Source: Acidimicrobiia bacterium (GTDB taxonomy: Bacteria; Actinomycetota; Acidimicrobiia; Acidimicrobiales; Poriferisodalaceae). Taken from it: 64,000 nucleotides of DNA. The translations under genes and the position numbers were made by a program. The stretch is taken from the NCBI GenBank assembly GCA_022820925.1, contig JAJEEO010000012.1, positions 1 to 64,000 on the forward strand, read 5' to 3'. The notes beneath the pieces are model-generated. The model was not told the DNA's origin. It was given only the letters and a program-made list of their open reading frames with translations, and did not search any database. Of this stretch, positions 8,979 to 17,088 are shown piece after piece (the stretch's first letter is position 1; every line of letters starts with the position of its first letter).

Positions 8979-9488
8979 ATGCTGCTGTGGTTTGTGGCGA
9001 CATCGCTGCTGGCGATGCGATGGTCGTTCGGCGACCCGGCGATCGATCATCGCGTCATTGTCGCTGGAGCACTGCTGCCCGACGTGGCGTACGCGGCGAG
9101 CGGCGGAGCGCCGTTGACGCACTCGTTGCTGCTGCCGGCGGCTGGTCTGGTGGTGGTGATGCTCGCAACCATCGGGCACCGGCGAGCTCGGCGCCGCTGG
9201 CTGGCGCTGCCGATCGGAGTGTTCTGGCACCAGCTCTTCGATGGCGCGTGGCTGCATCCCAATCTGTTCTGGTGGCCCTTGGGGGGCGTGAGTGCCGCCA
9301 CGACACTGCCGCTCGCCTCCCGGCCGGTATGGATGATCGCCGCGATGGAGCTGGCAGGCATGGCCGGCTGCTGGTGGGTGTGGCGTTCAGCCGGATTCGC
9401 GCATGATCGCGTCCGTCGGGCAGACTTCTGGCGTGCGGGGCGCTTGCGTTATTCGGCGGGACCGCAGCGCCGGGACCCCGAAGACTGA
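8979..9488 (+). CDS. Small integral membrane protein, DUF457/YdjM-like
   Basis: 169 residues from ATG 8979, with three to four hydrophobic helices. It has motifs reminiscent of the DUF457 putative membrane hydrolases: GALLPDVAYA, APLTHSLL and FWHQLFDGAW, which place Asp and His residues near the membrane face. Family assignment is tentative because the motifs are short. It sits between the zinc-ribbon gene and the histidine phosphatase on the same strand with small gaps, so co-transcription is likely. The C-terminus is Arg-rich and cytoplasmic. Confidence 0.6.
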   Translation: MLLWFVATSLLAMRWSFGDPAIDHRVIVAGALLPDVAYAASGGAPLTHSLLLPAAGLVVVMLATIGHRRARRRWLALPIGVFWHQLFDGAWLHPNLFWWPLGGVSAATTLPLASRPVWMIAAMELAGMAGCWWVWRSAGFAHDRVRRADFWRAGRLRYSAGPQRRDPED

Positions 9489-9516
9489 TGCACACCCTCC
9501 AGCGTCGCGGATGCCC

Positions 9517-9572
9517 ATGCTGATTCTCGTGCGCCACGGGCGCCGATGCTGATTCTCGTGCGCCACGGGCGC
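9517..9572 (+). repeat. Perfect 27-bp duplication of the histidine phosphatase start
   Basis: The first 27 bases of the phosphatase gene (9546-9572) are present identically at 9517-9543, with a period of 29. The upstream copy opens a 12-codon frame, MLILVRHGRRC, whose stop (9550-9552) overlaps the real start. The identity suggests a recent event. Confidence 0.9.
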
Positions 9573-10142
9573 ACGAGTGCCAACGCGGCGGGTTTGCTGC
9601 AAGGTCGCGTCGACAACGAACTGGACGAGGTCGGCGTGAGACAGGCAGATCAGATCGCGGCTGCACTGTCCCGAATTGATGAGCGGCCGGATCGCATCAT
9701 CTCCTCGCCGTTGCTGCGAGCACGCCAGACAGCGCAGGCCACAGCCGAGCTGACGGGCCTAGAGGTTGCCGTCGACGAGCGCTGGGCAGAGCTGGACTAC
9801 GGCGATTGGGATGGACTCCCGATCTCGGAGGTACGAGTCTCCGACTGGCAGCGCTGGCGCGCCGACACGGACTTCGCGCCACCCGGAGGCGAATCGCTGG
9901 CACAGCTCAATGACCGCGTCAGCGCGGTGTGCGATGAGCTGGCCGCGGTGGCCGCACGGCGCAACGTCGCCGTCTTCACCCACGTCTCGCCGATCAAGTC
10001 GGCCGTGCGATGGGCGCTGGGCACCTCCGATGAGATCTCGTGGCGCCTGCACGTGTCGCAGGCGCAGATCACCCGGATCAGTTTCCGCGGAACGGCGCCA
10101 CGACTCACGTCCTACAACGAGACAACTCATCTGGATGGCTGA
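9546..10142 (+). CDS. Histidine phosphatase family protein
   Basis: 198-residue member of the phosphoglycerate mutase-like histidine phosphatases. The catalytic histidine lies in LVRHGRT at the very N-terminus, with SSPLLRARQTA (about 57-67), ELDYGDWDG and the second histidine in VFTHVSPIKS. Substrate cannot be read from the sequence; actinobacterial relatives include CobC-like domains fused to RNase HI, encoded next to DUF164 zinc-ribbon proteins as here. The start codon is within a 29-base tandem duplication, so ATG 9517 is excluded by a stop at 9550. No convincing ribosome-binding site precedes it. Confidence 0.87.
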   Translation: MLILVRHGRTSANAAGLLQGRVDNELDEVGVRQADQIAAALSRIDERPDRIISSPLLRARQTAQATAELTGLEVAVDERWAELDYGDWDGLPISEVRVSDWQRWRADTDFAPPGGESLAQLNDRVSAVCDELAAVAARRNVAVFTHVSPIKSAVRWALGTSDEISWRLHVSQAQITRISFRGTAPRLTSYNETTHLDG

Positions 10143-10191
10143 GGGCTGATCCGTTTGGCAACACTGAGGCCCGAAGGCGCTTCGCCGGGGC

Positions 10192-10576
<385 letters not shown>

Positions 10577-10582
10577 GCAAAT

Positions 10583-10598
10583 CGCAAGGTTACTTGCG
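10583..10598. promoter_or_regulatory. Dyad over the rnpB promoter
   Basis: Perfect inverted repeat CGCAAG-GTTA-CTTGCG that covers the likely rnpB -10 (TAACCT on the minus strand, 10587-10592), seven to eleven bases before the RNA 5' end. It also lies 8 bases after the stop of the upstream minus-strand membrane gene, so it could instead act as that gene's terminator hairpin. Confidence 0.6.
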
Positions 10599-10605
10599 GC
10601 CCCGG

Positions 10606-11073
10606 TCACCCCGACCCGCTCGCACGTCGCCCACGAGGCCGCTGCGGGTCGAGAAGCGACCGTCGGCGCTGTCGGCCCATGGCACCGAGCACACCGCCCA
10701 GCGATGCCAGCGACGCAGACAACAGCATCACGAGGGGCAAGCCGAGTGCCCCGACGGCCTCACCGGGACCGAATCGGCGAATGATCTGCACCACGACCGC
10801 GAGCACCATCACCGGGCCCGAGGTCAGGATCGCGCACAGCAAGTGGTTCTCGCGCGCCCGGAAGGCGGCGATCGCGCCGCCCATGATCAGACCCCCGAAC
10901 AGCACACCGTTCACGGCATAGGCCACTGGGGTCTGCTCAGCCACGAGACTGCCGCCCCCGACGCCTACGACCAGTGCAGTGCCAGTTGACACGATCGCGC
11001 CTGGCAGGACGGCCCGGCGCTCGACATTCCGGCCGAAGACTCCCAACAGGCTGCGCATTGGTCTTCTCACCAC
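10606..11073 (-). CDS. Hypothetical four-helix membrane protein
   Basis: 155 residues with about four hydrophobic segments (roughly 20-45, 55-72, 78-97, 105-130) and an Arg-rich cytoplasmic tail. I do not recognise the family. The start may be GTG/ATG at 11073 or the internal ATG at 11058. It is immediately upstream of rnpB on the same strand and divergent from whiB, with about 160 bases between the two starts. Confidence 0.6.
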   Translation of the reverse strand: MVRRPMRSLLGVFGRNVERRAVLPGAIVSTGTALVVGVGGGSLVAEQTPVAYAVNGVLFGGLIMGGAIAAFRARENHLLCAILTSGPVMVLAVVVQIIRRFGPGEAVGALGLPLVMLLSASLASLGGVLGAMGRQRRRSLLDPQRPRGRRASGSG

Positions 11074-11195
11074 CCAGATGCGAGGGGTCGATGTTGCCAG
11101 TCTGGGGCGTCCCTCGCGTGCCCGAACAGTCTGCGCTGCCGAGATATCGGTTACTACTTCGACATTTTGCTGGCTACTGAACGCTCAATAAGGTC

Positions 11196-11224
11196 TTGAC
11201 AAGCGGCAGCCCATCGGCAAGATT
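11196..11224 (+). promoter_or_regulatory. Candidate whiB promoter, leaderless
   Basis: A perfect TTGACA (11196-11201), 17-base spacer and AAGATT (11219-11224). The whiB ATG begins nine bases after the -10 with no ribosome-binding site, so the transcript would start at or next to the start codon. Confidence 0.65.
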
Positions 11225-11233
11225 GCGCGTGAG

Positions 11234-11617
11234 ATGACCACTGCCACAGCAACAGCACGCGTCAATCCTCCCACCGCGGGACGGCGACCATCGAGCGCAG
11301 AACCAGTTCGAGTCGTGGCCGCCCACCAGGACAGCCTCGCCGCCGACATGCTCGAATGGCAGCGCCACGCAGCCTGTCGAGGCCTCGAAGCAGAGATCTT
11401 CTATCCCACAGAGGACGACGAGACTGCGTTCGAAGCGAAGGCGGTCTGCGCAGCATGCGCGGTATCGGGCGATTGCCTGGAATATGCGATCGCGGTTCGC
11501 GAGAAGGAGGGCGTCTGGGGAGGGCAGACGGCCGCTGAACGCGTACGCATCATCCGCCGCCGGCGCCGTGCCGCCGCACGCGCTCGCAACGCGCAAGCTG
11601 CCGCCGCGTCCAACTGA
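11234..11617 (+). CDS. WhiB-family iron-sulfur transcriptional regulator
   Basis: 127 residues with the four cluster-binding cysteines Cys48-x23-Cys72-x2-Cys75-x5-Cys81, the EGVWGGQT turn and a basic C-terminal tail (RRRRR) expected to contact DNA. WhiB proteins bind a [4Fe-4S] cluster and the principal sigma factor and exist only in actinobacteria. The short first spacing is like WhiB2/WhmD, the septation-associated class, but spacing alone does not decide orthology. The first 35 residues are low-complexity Thr/Ala and could be outside the true protein; the promoter position supports ATG 11234. Confidence 0.93.
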   Translation: MTTATATARVNPPTAGRRPSSAEPVRVVAAHQDSLAADMLEWQRHAACRGLEAEIFYPTEDDETAFEAKAVCAACAVSGDCLEYAIAVREKEGVWGGQTAAERVRIIRRRRRAAARARNAQAAAASN

Positions 11618-11755
11618 AGCAATCCGAGGGAGCGCGCCGCGCCCGAACGGCACGCGTCGGGGCGCGGGGCCGAGCGCACTTCGGCACATCGCTAGTCTCC
11701 GGCCCGTACAGGCCGGCACGTACGAACCGGCATCTTGAGCAGTGGCGGTGCAGAC

Positions 11756-12844
11756 ATGGCCGAGTCCGACGAAGCCCAAGCACACCCTCTCGAGCACTTC
11801 GGCGGCTGGAAAGCAGTGCTCACTGACCTGGTGGCGGGCATCGACCTGTCTCCGGAGGTCGCGCGCGCCGCGCTCGGCAGCATTCTGGGTGAAGGGGCCA
11901 CCGACGCCCAGCTGGCCGGATTCATCATCGCCTTGGGAATGAAGGGCGGTTCCGTTCCCGAGCTCACCGGCCTCGTCGACGCCATGCACGACGCGGCAGT
12001 CCCGTTGAGCGCTCCCGCGGGGACGATCGACATCGTCGGCAGCGGCGGGGCTCCGGGGCGCCAGCAGCACGCCCTGAGCGTGTCCACCATGGCGGTCTTC
12101 GTTGCTTCGGCTGCCGGCGCAGTGGTCTGCAAGCACGGCTCGGTCGCAGCGACATCGTCGTCGGGCTCCTTCGACACGCTGGGAGCACTCGGGCTCGCGA
12201 TCGAACTTGACGGGCCCGCTGTCGAGCGGTGCATTTCGGAGATCGGGCTGGGCTTTGCGTTCGCCAAGCTGTTCCACCCGGCGATGCGCTTTGCTGGGCC
12301 CGTGCGCACCGAACTCGGTGTGCCGACCACCTTCAATTTCCTCGGGCCACTAGCGAATCCCGCCAAGGTCGCCCGGCAGGTGCTGGGCGTGAGCGACCCG
12401 GTGATGGCGCCCCGCGTGGCCGGAGTGCTGGCCGCCAGAGGGGCCGAGCATTGCCTCGTCGTCCATGGTGCAGACCGTCTCGATGAGATCACGCTGACCG
12501 ACGTGACGCGCATCTACGAAGTCCGCGACGGCGAAATCGCCGATGAGTTCCTCTTCGATCCGCCCTCGATCGGACTCGAACGCGTCAACCGTGCCGCACT
12601 GTGGGGCGGAAGCCCGCAACAGAATGCCGACATCCTCCGAGCGATCGTCGCCGGCGAGGAGACCGGACCCCGAGCACACATCGTGCAGTTGAACGCGGGC
12701 GCCGGCCTGGTGGTCGCTGGCTTGGCCAGAGACTTCGCCGAGGGCTACGAGATGGCCCGGCAGGCCGTTGCCGACGGGCGCGCCGCCGCCAAGCTCGAGG
12801 CCGCCGTCAGCCTCACGAACGCGTTGGCCGCAAGCGCCGGTTGA
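11756..12844 (+). CDS. Anthranilate phosphoribosyltransferase homologue with altered PRPP motifs
   Basis: 362 residues, clearly of the TrpD fold: FxKxFHPxMRFxGPVR-type segment, NFLGPLANPA, a VVHGADRLDEIT segment. TrpD joins anthranilate to PRPP in tryptophan synthesis. Two usually invariant PRPP/Mg motifs differ: GTGGD is GSGGA (95-99) and KHGNR is KHGSV (126-130), while the following SSSGSFDTLGALG is near normal. No other trp gene is nearby. It may be a divergent TrpD or an enzyme of another phosphoribosyl substrate. ATG 11756 is preferred over TTG 11735. A small gene follows one base after the stop. Confidence 0.82.
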   Translation: MAESDEAQAHPLEHFGGWKAVLTDLVAGIDLSPEVARAALGSILGEGATDAQLAGFIIALGMKGGSVPELTGLVDAMHDAAVPLSAPAGTIDIVGSGGAPGRQQHALSVSTMAVFVASAAGAVVCKHGSVAATSSSGSFDTLGALGLAIELDGPAVERCISEIGLGFAFAKLFHPAMRFAGPVRTELGVPTTFNFLGPLANPAKVARQVLGVSDPVMAPRVAGVLAARGAEHCLVVHGADRLDEITLTDVTRIYEVRDGEIADEFLFDPPSIGLERVNRAALWGGSPQQNADILRAIVAGEETGPRAHIVQLNAGAGLVVAGLARDFAEGYEMARQAVADGRAAAKLEAAVSLTNALAASAG

Positions 12845-12845
12845 C

Positions 12846-13082
12846 GTGGTCGTCGGTCTCTCCCTGCCGTTCGGCGTCGGAGACACCGTCCGCTTGGCCA
12901 GCACGTCCGACGAGCGCCGCTCCGCTCTGGTGGGGCGGACCGGCACTGTTGTCGCGGTTCGCCCGGGGGATCGGCGTGTCATGGCGATCGTGGCATTCGA
13001 CGACGCCCCGCCCGAGACGGTCCTGGTGTACGGCATCGACGAAGCTGAGGTCGTCGAGCGCTTCCGGCACGGCGTGAACTGA
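12846..13082 (+). CDS. Small KOW/SH3-like protein
   Basis: 78 residues from GTG 12846, one base after the TrpD-like stop. The sequence FGVGDTVRLA...GRTGTVVAVRPGDRRVMAIVAF looks like a small beta-barrel of the KOW/SH3 type. Function unknown. Tight spacing suggests co-translation with the TrpD homologue. Followed by a hairpin repeat array that separates it from the convergent kinase gene. Confidence 0.6.
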   Translation: MVVGLSLPFGVGDTVRLASTSDERRSALVGRTGTVVAVRPGDRRVMAIVAFDDAPPETVLVYGIDEAEVVERFRHGVN

Positions 13083-13083
13083 G

Positions 13084-13184
13084 GCCGGCGCTGGGTTTCA
13101 CGCCCGGCTTGTCAGCCGGCGCTGGGTTTCATGCCCGGCTTGTCAGCCGGCGCTGTGGCTTATGCCCGGCTTGTCAGCCGGCGC
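13084..13184. repeat. Three 31-bp tandem repeats with hairpins, likely bidirectional terminator
   Basis: Three consecutive 31-base units (13084-13114, 13115-13145, 13146-13176) plus a partial fourth. Each contains AGCCGG and CCGGCT arms able to fold into a hairpin. The third unit overlaps the 3' end and stop of the kinase gene, so the array seems to have grown by duplicating that gene end. It lies between convergent genes, which fits transcription termination from both sides. Confidence 0.75.
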
Positions 13185-14050
13185 AGGAGCCCCCGGCGGC
13201 GTTCGCTCTCGTGTGCGGGAATCTCGAGGGCAGCCAGCGCCGCAGCGAGATCGGCGCCGCTCGCGAAGCGGTCGTCGGGCGCCTTCGCCATGGCGGTCAA
13301 GATGACCTCTGACAGCTCTGCCGACACTCCACGTTCGGCAGGATCCGGCGGCGGGATCCGGACGTGTGCATGCAGCAGGTCGTTCCGTTCGCCGTAGAAC
13401 GGGGCCGAGCCCACGGCCAGGACGTACAGCGTCGACCCGAGGCCGTAGATGTCGGTGCGAGCATCGACCGGATGTGCCAGAGCCTGCTCGGGGGAGAGGT
13501 ACATGGGCGAGCCGTACACCCGACCCGGCGGCGACGGAGGACCGTCGAGGTCATGAGCGAGGCCGAAGTCGAACAGCACTGCCCGATCGCCTCCTTCGGG
13601 CAGGGGGTCGAGCATGATGTTCGACGGCTTGACATCGCGATGCACGATCCGGCACTCGTGGACGTGGTCAAGCGCGGCGCAGATCTGCTGGATCGCAGCG
13701 ATGCCCTCAGCCAGCGAGGGCGGGTGGCGGCTGGCACACCTGTCCGCCAGGGTCTCGCCCTCGACGACTTCCATCTCGATGTAGTGCGCTCCGCCGATCA
13801 CCCCTGCGGTGTGCACCGCGAGCACATTGGGATGGTCCAGGCGGGCCATGAGCTCGTATTCCTGCTCGAAGAGCGAGCGCACCTCCGCACGAGCCTCAGC
13901 GAACGGCGTCAGGACCTTGAGGCCGACCTCGTCGCCTCTCAGCGTGGTCGCCCGGTAGCAGTGCGCCACCGTGCCACGCCCCAGCACCCCGGTGATCTTG
14001 TACGGGCCGTACTGGCGGCCAACCCAGACGTCAATTTGGTCTTCGAACAT
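13160..14050 (-). CDS. Soluble Ser/Thr protein kinase
   Basis: 296-residue Hanks-type kinase from ATG 14050. The Gly-rich loop is LGRGTVAHCY (third Gly replaced by Ala), the ATP lysine is in VGLKVL, the catalytic loop is IVHRDVKPSN, the Mg loop DFGLA, and the APE-like element SPEQA. The kinase domain ends near 275 and is followed only by a basic tail; there is no transmembrane helix or PASTA/sensor domain, unlike PknA/PknB. The longer open frame upstream lies antisense to QueG and is not coding. Target unknown. Confidence 0.9.
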   Translation of the reverse strand: MFEDQIDVWVGRQYGPYKITGVLGRGTVAHCYRATTLRGDEVGLKVLTPFAEARAEVRSLFEQEYELMARLDHPNVLAVHTAGVIGGAHYIEMEVVEGETLADRCASRHPPSLAEGIAAIQQICAALDHVHECRIVHRDVKPSNIMLDPLPEGGDRAVLFDFGLAHDLDGPPSPPGRVYGSPMYLSPEQALAHPVDARTDIYGLGSTLYVLAVGSAPFYGERNDLLHAHVRIPPPDPAERGVSAELSEVILTAMAKAPDDRFASGADLAAALAALEIPAHESERRRGLLRRLTSRA

Positions 14051-14079
14051 CGCACCGGCCGCGGCTGCTGGTGACACCC

Positions 14080-14085
14080 AATATA
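14080..14085 (-). promoter_or_regulatory. Candidate -10 of the kinase gene
   Basis: TATATT on the minus strand, 29 bases before the kinase ATG, a strong -10 in GC-rich DNA. No clear -35 is visible, and no ribosome-binding site precedes the start. Confidence 0.45.
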
Positions 14086-14158
14086 AGAGAGCCCGCCTGA
14101 TCGGAACCGCCTCCCCAGCTCGCAATGCCGCCGGGGACGCCCGCGGCACACTTGTGCC

Positions 14159-15358
14159 ATGGCTGCTGGGCCCGACCGGGCGCTGCTGGGGAAGATTCGG
14201 CGAGCAGCCACCGACGCCGGGCTCGACGCGGTCGGTGTGACCGACGTAGCGCCGTTCGGAGATGAGCGCCGAGCCATCATCGAGCGCAAAGCCGCCGGTC
14301 TGCACGCCGGCATGTGGTTCACCTACGGGAGACCCGAGCGCTCGACCACCCCGGCGGCGATCTTGGCGGGAGCACGCAGCATCGTGACGTGTGCACGCTC
14401 CTACTCCCCACCCGCAGAGCACATCGGTGGTTCGGATCCCGTTCACCGCACCAACCGTGCCGCCGTGGCGGCGTATGTCGCGTCTGACGCTTATGGGGAA
14501 CTGCGCGAGGGGCTCGAGGCGGTCAGCGAGGTACTGCGCTGCGGTGGGTTCGAAGCGCGGGTCGTCTATGACGACAATCGCCTCGTGGATCGGGCGGCAG
14601 CGGCGCGAGCGGGGCTTGGCTGGCTGGGCCGCAACACGATGCTGCTCTCGCGTGAGCTTGGCTCGTGGACTGTGCTCGGCTCGGTGGTCACGACAGCGGC
14701 ACTGCCCGTCGCCACCGAAGTCCAACTCGACGGCTGCGGCACATGTCGCCGTTGCCAATCCGCATGCCCTACCGGCGCCCTGGATGAATCGGAGGTGCTC
14801 GATGCCAACCGGTGCCTGGCATGGCTGGTCCAGGCTCCCGGCGCATTCCCGCCGAAATACCGGGTCGCACTGGGCGACCGGATCTACGGCTGCGATGACT
14901 GCCAGGTCGTCTGCCCGTACAACGACCCGGTGAGCGCGCCGCCCCGATCCCGACGCCATTCCCAACCTCAGCCTGTGGAGCTCCGCGGGGGCCGCAAGAT
15001 GCGGAGCAGCTCAATCGACATCGTCGGTCTGCTGCGCATGACCGACGACGATCTCATGGTCACCTTCGGCCACTGGTACATCCCTCGTCGCAGGCCTGAG
15101 TACCTGCGCCGCAACGCGCTCGTTGTCCTCGGCAACGTCGGCGACCCTGCCGAGCCGGGCATCACCGAGGTACTGCGCCAAGCGCTCGCGTCGCCCTCGG
15201 CCGTCGTTGCCAGCCACGCAGTGTGGGCTGCTCGCCGCCTCGGCCGAGCTGACCTGGTCGACGAGGCAGAGGCAGACGGATTCGCAGCGCACGACGCTGA
15301 TGGGTTGCTTGCCGCCGAACTTGCCAGGTCGACCGGGCCTCGCAGCAGCAGCGACTGA
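14159..15358 (+). CDS. queG: Epoxyqueuosine reductase
   Basis: Cobalamin- and iron-sulfur-dependent enzyme for the last step of queuosine synthesis in tRNA. 399 residues with the QueG N-terminal cobalamin-binding part (NRLVDRAAAARAGLGWLGRN, about 140-159), two ferredoxin-type clusters (CGTCRRCQSACPTGAL about 197-212, and CDDCQVVCPYND about 245-256) and a C-terminal HEAT-like repeat (LGNVGDPAEP...ASHAVWAARRLG). The last base of its stop is the first base of the next start (TGATG), so it is coupled to the glycosyltransferase gene. Confidence 0.94.
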   Translation: MAAGPDRALLGKIRRAATDAGLDAVGVTDVAPFGDERRAIIERKAAGLHAGMWFTYGRPERSTTPAAILAGARSIVTCARSYSPPAEHIGGSDPVHRTNRAAVAAYVASDAYGELREGLEAVSEVLRCGGFEARVVYDDNRLVDRAAAARAGLGWLGRNTMLLSRELGSWTVLGSVVTTAALPVATEVQLDGCGTCRRCQSACPTGALDESEVLDANRCLAWLVQAPGAFPPKYRVALGDRIYGCDDCQVVCPYNDPVSAPPRSRRHSQPQPVELRGGRKMRSSSIDIVGLLRMTDDDLMVTFGHWYIPRRRPEYLRRNALVVLGNVGDPAEPGITEVLRQALASPSAVVASHAVWAARRLGRADLVDEAEADGFAAHDADGLLAAELARSTGPRSSSD

Positions 15359-16470
15359 TGCGACCCCACCTGCTTGTCACGAACGACTTCCCGCCCAAGA
15401 TCGGCGGGATCCAGAACTACCTGTGGGAATTGTGGCGGCGGCTGCCATCGGACGGCGTGACGGTGCTGACGACGCCGTATCGGGGTGCGGCAACGTTCGA
15501 TGCGGCTGCCCCGATGCGCATCGTGCGGACCCGCGAACCGGTCCTGTTGCCCCACCGGGGCCTCATGCGGAGGATCAGGTCGCTGGCGAGCGAATCAGGC
15601 GCCGAGATGGTCCTGCTCGATCCCGCGTTGCCGCTCGGGGCACTCGGGCCGCGGTTGGGCCTGAGCTATGGCGTTGTCTTGCACGGCGCCGAGGTCGCGA
15701 TCCCCGCGCGGCTTGCGGGGCTGAGCGCCCTGATGTCGCACGTACTGCGGTCAGCGTCGCTGGTCATTTCCGCAGGCGGGTATGCCGCCGCGGAAGCCGA
15801 GCGCTGCGCGGGCACGGCATTGCCGATCGTCGAGGTGCCGCCCGGCGTCGATACCGAGCGGTTCGTCCCACGAGACGACGACGAACGACGAGCTGCCCGA
15901 ACGAGCTACGGATTCGACGACGGGCCCCTCGTGGTGAGCCTGAGCAGGCTGGTGCCGCGCAAGGGCTTCGACACGGTGATCTCCGCGGTCTCGGAACTCG
16001 CCGGGTGCCATCCCGGGCTGGCCCTGGCCATTGGAGGGGCCGGCCGGGATCGAGCCCGATTGGAGCGGTTGGCGCGCGATAGCCCAGCAACGGTTCGCTT
16101 CGTGGGTCGAGTCGACACCGAAGAGCTGCCGCAGTTCATGGCCATGGGCGATGTCTTCGCAGCACCGTGCCGCAGCCGCTGGGCGGGGCTGGAGCAGGAG
16201 GGTTTCGGCATCGTGTTCGCCGAGGCGGCCGCTTGCGGTGTCGCTGCGGTGGCGGGTCGATCCGGGGGGAGTCACGAGGCCGTCTGGCATGGCCAGACGG
16301 GATTGGTCGTCGATCAACCACGCAAGACGGCCGAGGTTGCGGGAGCGATCTCACAACTGTTGTCAGACCGAGCTCGGCGACTCGAGATGGGCACCGCAGC
16401 ACGTGCGGCAGCGACCGAGCATTTCGCCTACGACACCCTTGCGCAGCGTTTGGCCGCAGCATTGGCCTGA
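15358..16470 (+). CDS. GT4 glycosyltransferase, PimB-like mannosyltransferase
   Basis: 370-residue GT-B glycosyltransferase. The N-terminus LLVTNDFPPKIGGIQNYLWE and the C-terminal donor-binding EGFGIVFAEAAACG (two Glu spaced seven apart) are typical of family 4, and the N-terminal NDFPPKxGGIQ is characteristic of actinobacterial GDP-mannose-dependent mannosyltransferases acting on phosphatidyl-inositol mannosides or relatives. Acceptor is inferred, not shown. Coupled to queG by a one-base overlap. Confidence 0.85.
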   Translation: MRPHLLVTNDFPPKIGGIQNYLWELWRRLPSDGVTVLTTPYRGAATFDAAAPMRIVRTREPVLLPHRGLMRRIRSLASESGAEMVLLDPALPLGALGPRLGLSYGVVLHGAEVAIPARLAGLSALMSHVLRSASLVISAGGYAAAEAERCAGTALPIVEVPPGVDTERFVPRDDDERRAARTSYGFDDGPLVVSLSRLVPRKGFDTVISAVSELAGCHPGLALAIGGAGRDRARLERLARDSPATVRFVGRVDTEELPQFMAMGDVFAAPCRSRWAGLEQEGFGIVFAEAAACGVAAVAGRSGGSHEAVWHGQTGLVVDQPRKTAEVAGAISQLLSDRARRLEMGTAARAAATEHFAYDTLAQRLAAALA

Positions 16471-16611
16471 CCCGAGCCGCCTCGGGATCGTCGGCGACCC
16501 CGATCGCGGTGCATTTGCCGTCTGTCAACGAATCGCCGCACAAAAGCAGCCCGTCGAGCGTCTCATCCTGAGACAATGGAGCGAACACGGCGCCGAAGGC
16601 GGGATCTGCCC

Positions 16612-17064
16612 ATGATCGACGAGATGACAATGACCACGGTTGTGGCCGCGTCACCCCAAGAGTGCTACGCGCTGATCGCAGACATCGAGCGCTACCCCGA
16701 ATGGGCTACCGACATCTCGTCAGCTTCGGTCATCGAGCGCGATCTCGACGGCCGCGTCGAACAGGCTGCGTTCCGCGTCGAAGCGCTCGGGCGCACGGCC
16801 AGGTACACGCTCGCGTATGACCACGGCGGAGCTCCGCACCGGCTGGCGTGGAAGCTCGTCGACGGCGATGTCGTCAAGCAGCTCGACGGTCGGTACGAGT
16901 TCAATCCGACGACCGAGCCTGGGCGTACCGAGGTGCTGTACCAGCTCGCCTTGGAACTTGCCGTGCCGCTGCCGGGCTTTGTCAAGCGCCGAGCCGAACG
17001 GAGGATCGCCCACACAGCGCTCGCCGATTTCGCTGCTCGCCTCGAAGCCGGACCAGAGAGCTAG
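16612..17064 (+). CDS. SRPBCC (polyketide cyclase/dehydrase-like) protein
   Basis: About 150 residues: a START/Bet v1-like fold, shown by the opening MTMTTVVAASPQECYALIADIERYPEW, split here as TTVVAASPQECYALIAD followed by IERYPEW, a central GRTARYTLAYDH strand and a C-terminal helix. Such proteins bind hydrophobic ligands; the ligand is not predictable. ATG 16612 fits the family start better than ATG 16576. Located just ahead of alaC. Confidence 0.8.
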   Translation: MIDEMTMTTVVAASPQECYALIADIERYPEWATDISSASVIERDLDGRVEQAAFRVEALGRTARYTLAYDHGGAPHRLAWKLVDGDVVKQLDGRYEFNPTTEPGRTEVLYQLALELAVPLPGFVKRRAERRIAHTALADFAARLEAGPES

Positions 17065-17088
17065 GACGACGGGGGATCCGCCCGGGCA

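Noticed and set aside
13084..13184. CRISPR-like array
   Set aside because: Units are directly adjacent without spacers and derive from a gene end; no cas genes are near.
14051..14965. N-terminal extension of the Ser/Thr kinase
   Set aside because: The extra residues are antisense to queG; the kinase fold begins right after ATG 14050 and a -10-like TATATT lies upstream of it.
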